DNA of 64,000 nucleotides from NCBI RefSeq assembly GCF_002797935.1, contig NZ_PGER01000001.1, forward strand, positions 310,001 to 374,000. Direction: 5' to 3'. Source of the DNA: Flavobacterium sp. 1 (GTDB lineage: Bacteria; Bacteroidota; Bacteroidia; Flavobacteriales; Flavobacteriaceae). Below the pieces are notes generated by a model. That model had not been told where the DNA came from, searched no databases, and saw only the letters and a list, made by a program, of their open reading frames with translations. The position numbers and the translations under genes were made by a program. The first letter of the stretch is position 1, and every line of letters starts with the position of its first letter. Below, in pieces: positions 26,119 through 35,037 of this stretch.

Positions 26119-28278
26119 ATGAAAACCATTTTTTTAGCATTAGCTTCTTTGTTTAGTTTAGCATTATTTTCGCAAAACACTATTTCGGGTAAAATTACCA
26201 ATGAAAAAGGAAAACCAATTGCAGGAGCCAGTATTTACATTGAAGGGACTTATGACGGGGCGACAAGTTCTGGAACAGGTGAATTTTCTTTTGAAACAAC
26301 AGCAACTGGAAATCAGTTCCTGATAGTGAGTTTTTTAATTTATGATACATACAAACAGGAAATAGATGTTGCTAATTTTAAAAACCAAACTGTTAAATTA
26401 AGAGAAAATGTAAATGCTCTTGATGCGGTTATTGTTACGGCTGGGACATTAGAATCTGGCAATAAAGCCAGAGTTTCAGTTCTTAAACCACTGGATATTG
26501 TTACTACTGCGGGATCTGCAGGGAATATTGTTGCTGCTTTGCAGACTTTGCCAGGAACACAAACTGTTGGTGAAGACGGCCGTTTGTTTGTCCGCGGAGG
26601 AGAGGCAAGCGAGACCCAAACTTTTGTTGACGGAATTCGGGTAGCGCAGCCCTATGGAGCATCCACTAATAATTTGCCGACACGCGGCCGTTTTTCTCCT
26701 TTTTTGTTTAGCGGTATCTCTTTTTCTACTGGAGGATATTCTGCTGAATATGGTGAGGCTTTGTCAAGTGTATTGCTTTTAAATACACAAGACGAACCGG
26801 ATCAAAATAAAACGGATATTTCTTTTATGACCGTTGGGCTGGGTTTAGGGAATACGCAAAAATGGAAAAAAAGTTCGTTGAGCGTAAATACTGCTTATAT
26901 AAATCTTGCGCCTTATCAGGCAGTGATTCCTCAAGATGTAGATTGGAACAGCCCGTATCAGTCATTATCCGGCGAAACGGTATACCGTTATCATTTTACA
27001 AACGGAATCTTCAAATTATATGCAGCGTTTGATTCATCAAAATTTGATTTGAATCAGAAAAATATAAACTTCGAGGATAAAATCAGAACCGATTTAAATA
27101 ATAATAATTTCTATCTGAATGCTTCTTACAATGGAACTTTTGGAACAGGCTGGCACTTAATTTCAGGAATAAGTTATGGTTACAATACTAATAAAGTAAA
27201 GTTTAATGAAAGTGATGTTGACAGCGATGAAAACGCCGCGCAATTGAAATTGAAGCTGAAAAAACATTTTTCAAATTATTTTAATTTGTCTTTTGGCGCA
27301 GATTACTTTATTACAAAATTCAATGAAAATTTTGATGATAACATTGCGCTTAAAGCTTCAAATGGCTACGACTCAAACATTGCTGCTTTTTATACCGAAG
27401 GAGATATTCTGTTTTCTAAGTATTTAGCTTTAAAGGTTGGTTTACGACTTTCGAATAATAGTTTATTAGAGGAAACCAATATTGCTCCAAGAGCTTCGGT
27501 TGCCTATAAAGTTTCAAGAAGCAGTCAGTTTTCTTTTGCTTATGGAGATTTTACTCAAACTCCTGTGGTAGATTACATCAAATATTCAAAATACCATCAG
27601 TTTGAGAGCGAAAAGGCAAGACACTATATTTTGAATTACCAATTTACAAAACCGGGGCAGACTTTTAGAGCCGAAGGGTATTATAAGGATTACAGCAATT
27701 TGGTTCAATATGATACGAAAGAGATTCAGTACAATTCATTTTTCAGCAATAATGGTTCGGGGTATGCAAAAGGATTGGATTTATTTTGGAGAGACAGTAA
27801 TTTGTATAAAAACTTAGAATATTGGATTTCGTATTCTTATATTGATTCGGAAAGAGATTATAAAAATTTCCCGACTATGGCAACTCCAAATTTTATTGCC
27901 AATCATAGTTTATCAATTGTAACCAAATATTTCATTACCGATTGGAAATCACAAATCGGGTTCACGAATAGTTTTAGCACAGGAAGACCGTATAATAATC
28001 CAAACGAAACAAAATTCATGAACGGAAAAACAAAATCATACAACAGTTTGAGTTTTAACTGGGCCTATTTATTGACCACGCAAAAAATCCTTTATTTCTC
28101 AGTTTCGAATATTTTAGGAAGCCAAAATGTTTACGGATACGATTATGCTAAATTGCCTGATGCAAACGGGGTTTATAACAGGCAAGCCGTTACACCGACT
28201 GCAGACAGATTCTTCTTCGTTGGTTTCTTCTGGACAATCAGCCAGAATAAAAACGATAATCAGCTGAAGAATCTTTAG
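26119..28278 (+). CDS. TonB-dependent outer-membrane receptor
   Basis: A 719-residue protein with a signal peptide (FSLALFSQ). Residues about 20-100 are a carboxypeptidase-like regulatory domain (ISGKITNEKGKPIAGASIYI). The plug domain follows (about 115-225) with QTLPGTQTVGEDGRLFVRGG and GEALSSVLLLNTQ, then a beta-barrel. Barrel motifs such as APRASVAYKVS and FFVGFFWTIS are present. No SusD-like partner follows, so polysaccharide uptake is not indicated; the substrate is unknown. Overall length is at the short end for this phylum. Confidence 0.92.
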   Translation: MKTIFLALASLFSLALFSQNTISGKITNEKGKPIAGASIYIEGTYDGATSSGTGEFSFETTATGNQFLIVSFLIYDTYKQEIDVANFKNQTVKLRENVNALDAVIVTAGTLESGNKARVSVLKPLDIVTTAGSAGNIVAALQTLPGTQTVGEDGRLFVRGGEASETQTFVDGIRVAQPYGASTNNLPTRGRFSPFLFSGISFSTGGYSAEYGEALSSVLLLNTQDEPDQNKTDISFMTVGLGLGNTQKWKKSSLSVNTAYINLAPYQAVIPQDVDWNSPYQSLSGETVYRYHFTNGIFKLYAAFDSSKFDLNQKNINFEDKIRTDLNNNNFYLNASYNGTFGTGWHLISGISYGYNTNKVKFNESDVDSDENAAQLKLKLKKHFSNYFNLSFGADYFITKFNENFDDNIALKASNGYDSNIAAFYTEGDILFSKYLALKVGLRLSNNSLLEETNIAPRASVAYKVSRSSQFSFAYGDFTQTPVVDYIKYSKYHQFESEKARHYILNYQFTKPGQTFRAEGYYKDYSNLVQYDTKEIQYNSFFSNNGSGYAKGLDLFWRDSNLYKNLEYWISYSYIDSERDYKNFPTMATPNFIANHSLSIVTKYFITDWKSQIGFTNSFSTGRPYNNPNETKFMNGKTKSYNSLSFNWAYLLTTQKILYFSVSNILGSQNVYGYDYAKLPDANGVYNRQAVTPTADRFFFVGFFWTISQNKNDNQLKNL

Positions 28279-28319
28279 AGAAAGATTTAATTGTTTAATC
28301 GTTTAAGGGTTTAAAAAAA

Positions 28320-28347
28320 CTTAGCAGCTCAGAATCTCAGAATCTTT
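28320..28347. repeat. TTAGCAGCTCAGAATCT-type short repeat
   Basis: The words TTAGCAGCTCAGAATCTCAG and AGAATCTTT lie in the 238-bp gap after the receptor gene. The same kind of words, partly reverse and partly forward (GAGCTGCTAAGAATCTAAG, GGCTTAGAATCTTAG), recur at 31212-31279, suggesting a dispersed intergenic family. Confidence 0.45.
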
Positions 28348-28516
28348 AAAAAAAACAATTCATCCTCAAAAATCTACAGTTGAGCAGTTTTAAATTTTAA
28401 ATCCGTTAGAACTAAAATACTTTTGAAGTATAAATTTATTAACCGTTTCAATCATCAAAAAAAATAGAGAATAGCATCTCAAAAACTTAGTAATTAATTA
28501 AATAAAACTAGAAATT

Positions 28517-29137
28517 ATGACCAAAATTATCACTACAATCGCTTTTTTTATCTGCAGTTTATTATCTGCACAAACACAATTTGAACAAGGAATGGGTAAA
28601 GCTTTCGGGCTTTGGAAAGAAGGAAAAAATACAGAAGCTTCGGCAATGTTCGAAAGAATAGCATCTGCAGAAAAAAACAGTTATTTGCCAAACTATTATG
28701 TTGCCTTGATAAACACAACTGCAGCTTTTACTGAAAAAGATAAAACAAAACTCGATTTGATGCTTACAAAAGCGCAGGATGCTTTAGACATTGAAATGAT
28801 TAAAGACCAAAACAATGCCGAATTGTATGCAATGCAGGCTTTGATTTACACGGCTTGGGTAGTTGCTGATCCAATGACAAACGGACAAAAATACTCGGCT
28901 AAAGTAATGGAAGCTTACGCAAAAGGAAAAGCGATAGACCCTAACAATCCAAGAGTTGTTTTTGGTGAAGCGGATTATCAGCTGGGAGGAGCAAAATGGA
29001 CAGGTGTTGATACAAAACCATTATGTGCTCAGATTGATAAAGCTGTTGAACTTTTTGGTACTTTTAAACCCGAAACTTCTTTCTCTCCAAAATGGGGATT
29101 AGAAAGAGCTCTGGAATCGCAAAAAAACTGTAAATAA
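28517..29137 (+). CDS. Exported helical-repeat protein, function unknown
   Basis: A 206-residue protein with a signal peptide (FFICSLLSAQ). The mature part is helical and TPR-like: FEQGMGKAFGLWKEGKNTEA, then an ALYAMQALIYTAWVV region, and NNPRVVFGEADYQLGGAKWTG toward the end. It probably resides in the periplasm. It ends 16 bp before the kinase gene, so it belongs to that operon and may take part in its signalling, as inference. Confidence 0.72.
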   Translation: MTKIITTIAFFICSLLSAQTQFEQGMGKAFGLWKEGKNTEASAMFERIASAEKNSYLPNYYVALINTTAAFTEKDKTKLDLMLTKAQDALDIEMIKDQNNAELYAMQALIYTAWVVADPMTNGQKYSAKVMEAYAKGKAIDPNNPRVVFGEADYQLGGAKWTGVDTKPLCAQIDKAVELFGTFKPETSFSPKWGLERALESQKNCK

Positions 29138-29153
29138 ATACCTTAGCTTACTT

Positions 29154-30509
29154 ATGAAAGATCATAGAAATACATTTGGAAATTTGAGAAGCGGAACGAT
29201 TATGTGTTTCAAGATTTCTATGGTCTTTACAGTAATATTTTCAGCTTTTCTGGGTGCTGATTTGAGCATAAAAAATGTATTGCTTACGTTCTTTTTAAGT
29301 TGTCTTTACTCTTTCGGGCTGGGTTTTGGCAATGGTTTTCTTAATGTTCTTTTGGACAGAAAATGGGATTGGCTGGAGCAAACTAACTTAAGAGTATATT
29401 TTGGAATCATGGTTACTGTTTTGTACACAGTTCCTGCAGTTTTAGGAGTAAATTATATTGTTTTTGTGGTTATTCAAAATCTGCCTTTAGGAAATTTTTT
29501 TAGCGAAAGAATGATTTGGGTACACCTTTTTTACATCATTTTATCTTTGGGAGTTTCGACTTTTATGCAGGCCAGAAGCTTTATGGTAAAATGGAAACAG
29601 GCTTCCAAAACCGAAGTAACCCAACAGCGAATTATAGCCGGAACTGCCAACGCAAAGTTTGAGACATTAAAGAACCAAATTGATCCGCATTTTCTTTTTA
29701 ACAGCTTGAATGTTTTGAGTTCATTGATAGAAGAAAATCCAGACAATGCACAGCGGTTTACTACTTCTTTGTCTAAAATTTACAGGTATGTATTGGAACA
29801 AAAAGATAAAGAACTGGTTTCGGTTGCCGAAGAGCTGTCTTTTGCCAAAACGTATATGAATCTTTTGAAAATGCGTTTTGAGAACAGCCTGTTTTATGAA
29901 TTACCAGAAACAGTTATAAATCCTGATGCCAAAGTGGTGCCGCTTTCGCTGCAGCTGTTATTGGAAAACACGGTAAAGCACAATGTGGTCAGCGAACAAA
30001 AACCGTTACACATTCGGATATTCATTGAGGGAGATTATTTGGTTATTCAAAATGATTTTCAAAAGAAGGAAGTAATGCAAAGCCGTCAGGGAGTTGGATT
30101 ACAGAATATTGTAGACCGCTACGGGATTATCACCGGCCGAAAGGTTTTGATAGAACAGAATGAAAAAACATTTACAGTTAAGATTCCTATTTTAACTAAA
30201 CAAATCAGTGTTATGGAAACAACTTTTAATTACATGGAAAACGGGGCTTATTACAGAGCTAAAAAGAGAGTGGAACAGCTTAAAGGATTTTACGGAAATT
30301 TGATTTCGTATTGTTGCGTGATTCCGGTTCTGGTTTTTGTTAATCTTACTTATATGCCACAATTTCAGTGGTTTTGGTTTTCTGCCTGCGGTTGGGGATT
30401 TGGTTTGATTATGCATGCTTTTAAGATCTTTGGATACGGAAGCAACTGGGAAGAAAGGAAAATTAAGGAAATATTAAATAAAGAAGAAAGTAAACAAAAT
30501 TGGAAATAG
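29154..30509 (+). CDS. LytS-type sensor histidine kinase with C-terminal 2TM domain
   Basis: A 451-residue membrane kinase. Four N-terminal helices lie at about 15-145. The His_kinase (LytS/YehU) domain follows: QIDPHFLFNSLN with H179, then the ATPase motifs LQLLLENTVKHN and GVGLQNIVDRYG. The last ~90 residues are a fused 2TM domain (AKKRVEQLKGFYGN, two helices, GSNWEERKIKEIL), the same module found in the next three genes. The partner regulator is the LytTR protein at 31777. The sequence does not show the stimulus. The fusion makes this kinase the likely centre of the cluster. Confidence 0.9.
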   Translation: MKDHRNTFGNLRSGTIMCFKISMVFTVIFSAFLGADLSIKNVLLTFFLSCLYSFGLGFGNGFLNVLLDRKWDWLEQTNLRVYFGIMVTVLYTVPAVLGVNYIVFVVIQNLPLGNFFSERMIWVHLFYIILSLGVSTFMQARSFMVKWKQASKTEVTQQRIIAGTANAKFETLKNQIDPHFLFNSLNVLSSLIEENPDNAQRFTTSLSKIYRYVLEQKDKELVSVAEELSFAKTYMNLLKMRFENSLFYELPETVINPDAKVVPLSLQLLLENTVKHNVVSEQKPLHIRIFIEGDYLVIQNDFQKKEVMQSRQGVGLQNIVDRYGIITGRKVLIEQNEKTFTVKIPILTKQISVMETTFNYMENGAYYRAKKRVEQLKGFYGNLISYCCVIPVLVFVNLTYMPQFQWFWFSACGWGFGLIMHAFKIFGYGSNWEERKIKEILNKEESKQNWK

Positions 30510-30572
30510 CAGTAAGCGGTTCAGCATTTTAGTGTTCAGTTTTTAATTTAAAATCTAAAAATTTCAATAGTC

Positions 30573-30878
30573 ATGGAAAATCAATATACAGAAGAAGAGC
30601 GCTATTTTATAGCGAAAAAAAGAGTAGAGGAGATAAAAGGGTTTTATGGAAACCTAATTTCTTATATTGTGGTCAATTGTTTTTTAATAGCAATAAATTT
30701 AACGACTTCTCCAAATCATTTGTGGTTTTATTGGCCTTTATTGTGGTGGGGATTTGGAGTTGTTTTTCATGGTTTAAAAGTGTTTAATTATATGCCTTTT
30801 CTAGGCAAAGACTGGGAAGAACGAAAAGTGAAAGAATTTATGGAAAAAGAAAAACAGGCAAAAAAAACTTGGGAATAA
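30573..30878 (+). CDS. 2TM domain protein, copy 1
   Basis: A 101-residue membrane protein. The pattern is YFIAKKRVEEIKGFYGN, helix 1, a short NHLWFYW loop, helix 2, then DWEERKVKEFMEKEK. It closely resembles the C-terminal module of the kinase 63 bp upstream and the next gene. The N-terminal EEER and C-terminal lysine/glutamate helices are cytoplasmic by charge. No enzymatic motif is present; a membrane adaptor or kinase modulator is possible. Confidence 0.85.
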   Translation: MENQYTEEERYFIAKKRVEEIKGFYGNLISYIVVNCFLIAINLTTSPNHLWFYWPLLWWGFGVVFHGLKVFNYMPFLGKDWEERKVKEFMEKEKQAKKTWE

Positions 30879-30900
30879 TAAACTTTACATAATAACAGAA

Positions 30901-31206
30901 ATGGAAACAAATTATGCTGAGGAAGAACGCTATTATCAAGCTCAAAAACGAGTACAGGAGATTAAAAAATTTTATGAGCATTTGACGGTTTATGTTCTCT
31001 GTAATCCAATTGTAATAGTCGTAAACCTTATGACATCACCAGAATATTTATATTTTTGGTGGAGTTTGTTGGGCTGGGGGATAGCGATTGTTCTGCATGG
31101 GCTGAAAGTTTTTAATTTTGCACCATTTTTTAATAAAGAATGGGAGGAAAGGAAAGTTAAAGAATTAATGGAAAAGGAAAAACCAACTACAAAAACGTGG
31201 GAATAA
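30901..31206 (+). CDS. 2TM domain protein, copy 2
   Basis: A 101-residue paralogue of the preceding gene, same length and arrangement: AEEERYYQAQKRVQEIKKFYEH, two helices, then EWEERKVKELMEKEK. The gap between the two is only 22 bp, so they are co-transcribed and probably arose by tandem duplication. Confidence 0.85.
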   Translation: METNYAEEERYYQAQKRVQEIKKFYEHLTVYVLCNPIVIVVNLMTSPEYLYFWWSLLGWGIAIVLHGLKVFNFAPFFNKEWEERKVKELMEKEKPTTKTWE

Positions 31207-31211
31207 TAGAT

Positions 31212-31279
31212 GAGCTGCTAAGAATCTAAGTTTTTGATAATCTAGGTTTTAAATATTAGCGGCTTAGAATCTTAGTTTC
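31212..31279. repeat. AGCTGCTAAGAATCTAAG-type repeat between 2TM genes
   Basis: The gap 31207-31304 contains GAGCTGCTAAGAATCTAAG and a second unit AGCGGCTTAGAATCTTAG, forming tandem degenerate units related to the words at 28320. No gene fits here. Confidence 0.45.
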
Positions 31280-31304
31280 TATTTAATAATAAAAACAAAA
31301 CACA

Positions 31305-31745
31305 ATGAGAAGATATAGAAAACAGTTATTTGAAAATTTTCAGGATGAAAATTTCAATCCAGATACAAGATATGAATTGGCTTATAAACGAGTAAAGCGA
31401 ATCAAAGGTTTTTATATACACGCGTTAGTTTATGTGCTTGTAAATGCATTTATAATCATATCAGCATTTAATAAAAGTGAAATAGGAAGCGAGTTTTTTT
31501 TTAAATGGGAAACTTTTTCTACAGCTTTCTTTTGGGGAATAGGATTGCTGGCACATGGGTTATCAGTTTTTGGAAGAAACCTTTTTTTTAGTGCCGACTG
31601 GGAAGAAAAGAAGATTAGGGAGTTTATGGATAAAGAAAAAACAAAAAGTGGGAGTGAGGTGGAGTATTCAGAAAAACAGAAAAGTACTCTAGGGAATTTG
31701 AAAATCTGCAATCTGAATACTATAACTGCAATCTCTAACCTTTAA
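31305..31745 (+). CDS. 2TM domain protein, copy 3 (longer)
   Basis: A 146-residue protein with the 2TM module at about 20-110: LAYKRVKRIKGFYIH, helix 1, an extended loop with SEIGSEFFFKWE, helix 2 and DWEEKKIREFMDKEK. Its loop is longer than in the two 101-residue paralogues, and the C-terminal ~35 residues are not part of the module. The LytTR regulator starts 31 bp downstream. Confidence 0.82.
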   Translation: MRRYRKQLFENFQDENFNPDTRYELAYKRVKRIKGFYIHALVYVLVNAFIIISAFNKSEIGSEFFFKWETFSTAFFWGIGLLAHGLSVFGRNLFFSADWEEKKIREFMDKEKTKSGSEVEYSEKQKSTLGNLKICNLNTITAISNL

Positions 31746-31776
31746 CTTCTATGTTCTAATTTCTATCCTAAAAAAA

Positions 31777-32547
31777 ATGACCACAATAATAATAGAAGAC
31801 GAAAAACCGGCGGCAAGATTACTGCAGCGCAAATTAGAAAAAATTAATATTCAGGCGGAAGTAATGCTGCATTCTGTAGAAGAATCAATTGACTGGTTTT
31901 CAAAAAATGAACATCCCGACTTAATATTTTTGGACATACAATTATCCGATGGTCTGTCCTTCGAAATCTTCGAAAAAATAAATATAAAAAGTGCAGTAAT
32001 TTTCACGACAGCTTATGATGAATATGCACTAAAGGCATTCAAATTAAACAGCATCGATTACCTCTTGAAACCCATCGATGAGGATGATTTGGAGACTGCA
32101 GTTTTGAAATTCAAAGACCGTTTTGAGTCAGCACTTTCTGCAGGGAAAAAATCATTGCAGCTGGATTTTGAACAAATCAAAAAAATGTTTTCAAACCCTT
32201 TTGAAAAAACATTCAAAAAACGATTTACCGTAAAAATAGGCCAGCACCTCAAGGTGATTTCTACTGATGAAATTGAATGTTTTTTTAGCGAAAACAAAGG
32301 AACTTATATTCATACTTTCGATAACAGAAATTATTTATTGGACTCCACTTTGGAAGTTTTGGAGCAGGAAATTGACGCTTCAGAATTTTATAGAATCAGC
32401 CGAAAATTCATTATTCCGCTCAAGGCGATAAAGGAAATAACAGTGTACAGCAATTCCAGATTAAAGATTATTTTGCCTACTTATAAGGATGATGATGTGA
32501 TTGTAAGCCGTGAAAAGGTGTCGGATTTCAAAAATTGGATTGGCTGA
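31777..32547 (+). CDS. LytTR-family response regulator
   Basis: A 256-residue transcription regulator. The receiver domain (1-115) has E7-D8, phosphoacceptor D53 in FLDIQLSDG and the Lys in YLLKPID. The LytTR DNA-binding domain covers about 145-256: FTVKIGQHLKVISTDEIECF, then DSTLEVLEQE, FYRISRKFIIPLKAIKEI. It is the expected partner of the kinase at 29154. Targets are unknown; autoregulation of the operon is possible. Confidence 0.93.
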   Translation: MTTIIIEDEKPAARLLQRKLEKINIQAEVMLHSVEESIDWFSKNEHPDLIFLDIQLSDGLSFEIFEKINIKSAVIFTTAYDEYALKAFKLNSIDYLLKPIDEDDLETAVLKFKDRFESALSAGKKSLQLDFEQIKKMFSNPFEKTFKKRFTVKIGQHLKVISTDEIECFFSENKGTYIHTFDNRNYLLDSTLEVLEQEIDASEFYRISRKFIIPLKAIKEITVYSNSRLKIILPTYKDDDVIVSREKVSDFKNWIG

Positions 32548-32936
32548 AAATTACTTAAAATCATCATTGATATAATTTATTTTAAAATACTGAATTTGTA
32601 TAAGTTAAGTATTGTGTATAGATTTTGTTTATGACGATTTTAAAACCAAAAAAGGTCTAAATAAGCTGAAATTTTAATGATTTTTAAGATGAAGAAGCAA
32701 GAATTCAATTCTTGTTTTTTTTCGCTTAAAACAAATGGATGTGCGAAATCGGTAATCTTAAATTTAAAGGACACTTGTCTCTTCTATTTCAAATACTAGA
32801 AAGATATTTTTTCTTTTTTGAAGATTTTTAGGTTTTGGATTTTTAGTCGGATACTGATAATTTTTTGTTAATCATTTTCCTAAAATTATTTAAAGATTGT
32901 ACATTCGTTTACTCAGTCACAAACTAATTTTATAAG
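32548..32936. other. Gene-free stretch after the LytTR gene
   Basis: A 389-bp AT-rich stretch. I see a weak forward terminator at 32697-32722 and a TACATTCG sequence near 32900 that is one base from a -7 element for the next gene. No ORF or RNA gene can be supported. Confidence 0.4.
32697..32722 (+). terminator. Possible terminator of the 2TM/LytTR operon
   Basis: The stem CAAGAA / TTCTTG with loop TTCAA is followed by eight T residues, about 150 bp after the LytTR stop. Confidence 0.55.
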
Positions 32937-33413
32937 ATGAAATATTTACTCTATTTAGTTTTTCCGCTTCTGTTTTCGAATGCAATTCTTGCTCAAAAAG
33001 CAGCCGTTTATGATAATTATACTGCTTTGGAAAAAGAGGTTTTGAGTGATAAAAATACCATTTATGTAGTCAACTTTTGGGCTACCTGGTGTGCGCCCTG
33101 TGTGAAAGAATTACCCTATTTTGAAAAATTAAATTCGGAAAATAAAAGTGTAAAAGTGGTGCTTGTAAGTTTGGATTTTAAGAACCAGTATGAAACTAAA
33201 TTACTGCCGTTTTTGAAAAATAAAAAGATTAATTCTGAGGTGGTTTTCCTTACGGATAAGGATTATAATTCTTGGCTTCCGATAGTTAGTAAAGACTGGT
33301 CGGGCTCAATACCGGCGACATTAATTATCAAAAACGGGAAGAAAATTTTTGCTGAAAGAATCTTTTCAAGCTATGAAGAACTCAATGAATATGTAAACAA
33401 GAATATTAACTAA
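32937..33413 (+). CDS. Exported TlpA-like thioredoxin-fold protein
   Basis: A 158-residue protein with an N-terminal signal peptide (SNAILAQ). The redox motif is FWATWCAPCVKE, giving a CAPC active site, followed by the cis-proline region SIPATLIIKNG. It probably reduces or oxidises disulfides in the periplasm. Transcription continues into the second thioredoxin-like gene 12 bp away. Confidence 0.9.
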   Translation: MKYLLYLVFPLLFSNAILAQKAAVYDNYTALEKEVLSDKNTIYVVNFWATWCAPCVKELPYFEKLNSENKSVKVVLVSLDFKNQYETKLLPFLKNKKINSEVVFLTDKDYNSWLPIVSKDWSGSIPATLIIKNGKKIFAERIFSSYEELNEYVNKNIN

Positions 33414-33425
33414 ACCATTTATATT

Positions 33426-34031
33426 ATGAAAATTTTGTCAGGTCTTTTATTGTTTGTCTCTGTTCTTTTTATTTCGGGATTTACTGTTGATACTCCAGCT
33501 CCCTATAAAATTGGAGATAAAGCCACTGATTTTAAATTAAAATCAGTTGATGGGAAAACGTACAGCATGTCGGATTTTAAATCGGCAAAGGGCTTTATAG
33601 TCGTTTTTACGTGTAATCATTGTCCTTTTGCTAAAAAATATGAAGACAGGATTAATGATTTGGCTAAAAAATACAAACCGCAAGGATATGTTTTATTAGC
33701 GATTAACCCGAATGATCCGGCAGTAGAGCCTGATGACAGTTTTGAATTAATGAAAGCCAGAGCTAAAGAAAAAGGTTTTGCATTCCCATATCTGTTTGAT
33801 GAAGGTCAAAAAATATATCCTCAATATGGAGCGACTAAAACGCCGCACGCTTTTTTATTGGATAAAAACCTTGTTGTAAAATATATTGGAGCCATTGACG
33901 ATAATGTGGATAGTGCTAATGATGTAAAAGAGAAATACCTTGAAAATGCTATTGCGGCTCTTGAAAGCGGAAAAACACCTTCGCCAGAAACTACAAAAGC
34001 AATAGGCTGTTCGATTAAAGCAAAGAAATAA
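33426..34031 (+). CDS. Exported AhpC/TSA-like redoxin
   Basis: A 201-residue protein with a hydrophobic N-terminal signal (LLLFVSVLFISGFTVD). The redoxin domain carries FTCNHCPFAKKYEDR, with a CNHC active site, and later TPHAFLLDKNLVVKYIGAIDDN. This belongs to the group of secreted redoxins with a CxHC site and a short C-terminal extension that includes AIGCSIK. Partners are the preceding TlpA-like gene and unknown substrates. Confidence 0.88.
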   Translation: MKILSGLLLFVSVLFISGFTVDTPAPYKIGDKATDFKLKSVDGKTYSMSDFKSAKGFIVVFTCNHCPFAKKYEDRINDLAKKYKPQGYVLLAINPNDPAVEPDDSFELMKARAKEKGFAFPYLFDEGQKIYPQYGATKTPHAFLLDKNLVVKYIGAIDDNVDSANDVKEKYLENAIAALESGKTPSPETTKAIGCSIKAKK

Positions 34032-34062
34032 TAAAATAATTTGCCATTTTATGGAACTGAAG

Positions 34063-34096
34063 AAGAGTAAGAACAAGTTTGTTTTTACTCTTTTTT
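34063..34096. terminator. Bidirectional terminator
   Basis: AAGAGTAAGAACAA pairs with TTGTTTTTACTCTT (one G-T pair, very tight loop), followed by TTTTTT. It lies between the convergent redoxin and phosphatidyltransferase genes and overlaps the stop of the latter. Confidence 0.65.
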
Positions 34097-34865
34097 ATTT
34101 TATGTAAACTTTTCGAATTCCTATTAAAACAAATATCAATGCGGAATAGATGATGAAAAATGGAGCAATCATTTCTATCCAGCCCAAAGGCAGCAAAATT
34201 GCTATCAGCAGTAATTGAAAGCCTAATCCATACAGGGAAACAAGTGTCATGAACCAGTTTGGAAACGATTCTGCTTTATAAGCTTCTTTGTCCAAATAAT
34301 GGATAATGGTATCGAAAACACCATAAACGAAAGTGTATATTTGGAAAAAAACATCTACAGTTTTTTGGCTTTCGCCTGCTAATGCAAGAGGTGATTTGTC
34401 TTCGAAAATTTTACTGGTTGTGTCTCCTCCATCTAATTTATGTCTTAGAATCACATAGTAATAATTATACAGAGTTCCTTGTAATTGTATGCCTATAAAT
34501 GCTAAAAGTGTAATCCAGAATGTGGTTTCGGAGACATAGCAAATAGACATTAAAAGCAAAAAATTAAGGATAATATCAAATATGCTGTCGAGGTATCTTC
34601 CAGTATATGAGGGCGTGTTTTTTGTACGCGCAAGTTCTCCATCAACGGCATCAATTATTGATTTTAAAATGATGAAAAAAGACGCTAAAAAGTGATGGTT
34701 TTTCAAAATACAATAAACCGCAATCAGTCCCGAAATTCCAAAAAGCAGCGTTATGTGTATGGGAGTAAATCGAGTATTTTTTAACTGATTTGCAAAAAAT
34801 ATCGCAAATGGCCTTCCATAATCGGATAAGTCAAGGAATTGATTTTGTGTGGCGAGTTTAGACAT
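34095..34865 (-). CDS. CDP-alcohol phosphatidyltransferase family protein
   Basis: A 256-residue membrane enzyme that transfers a phosphatidyl or related group from a CDP-linked donor to an alcohol. The catalytic motif is intact: IIDAVDGELARTK, then YTGRYLDSIFD, giving D-x2-DG-x2-AR-x8-G-x3-D-x3-D. Several hydrophobic helices flank it. The acceptor alcohol cannot be deduced. A TACTTTTG -7-like box lies on the minus strand at 34910-34917. Confidence 0.88.
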   Translation of the reverse strand: MSKLATQNQFLDLSDYGRPFAIFFANQLKNTRFTPIHITLLFGISGLIAVYCILKNHHFLASFFIILKSIIDAVDGELARTKNTPSYTGRYLDSIFDIILNFLLLMSICYVSETTFWITLLAFIGIQLQGTLYNYYYVILRHKLDGGDTTSKIFEDKSPLALAGESQKTVDVFFQIYTFVYGVFDTIIHYLDKEAYKAESFPNWFMTLVSLYGLGFQLLLIAILLPLGWIEMIAPFFIIYSALIFVLIGIRKVYIK

Positions 34866-35037
34866 TTTTTGATTTGAAAATAATAAGATGTGACAATATA
34901 GTCAGGCTACAAAAGTAAGTCTATTTTAAGCATTAGAGTAGTAAACAGAAGTTAAAACAGCAAAAAATGCTTTTATAAGCAGATTTTTCAAAGAAGTAAA
35001 TCTGTCTATAAAAGCATTTTGAATTATAGTAATAATG

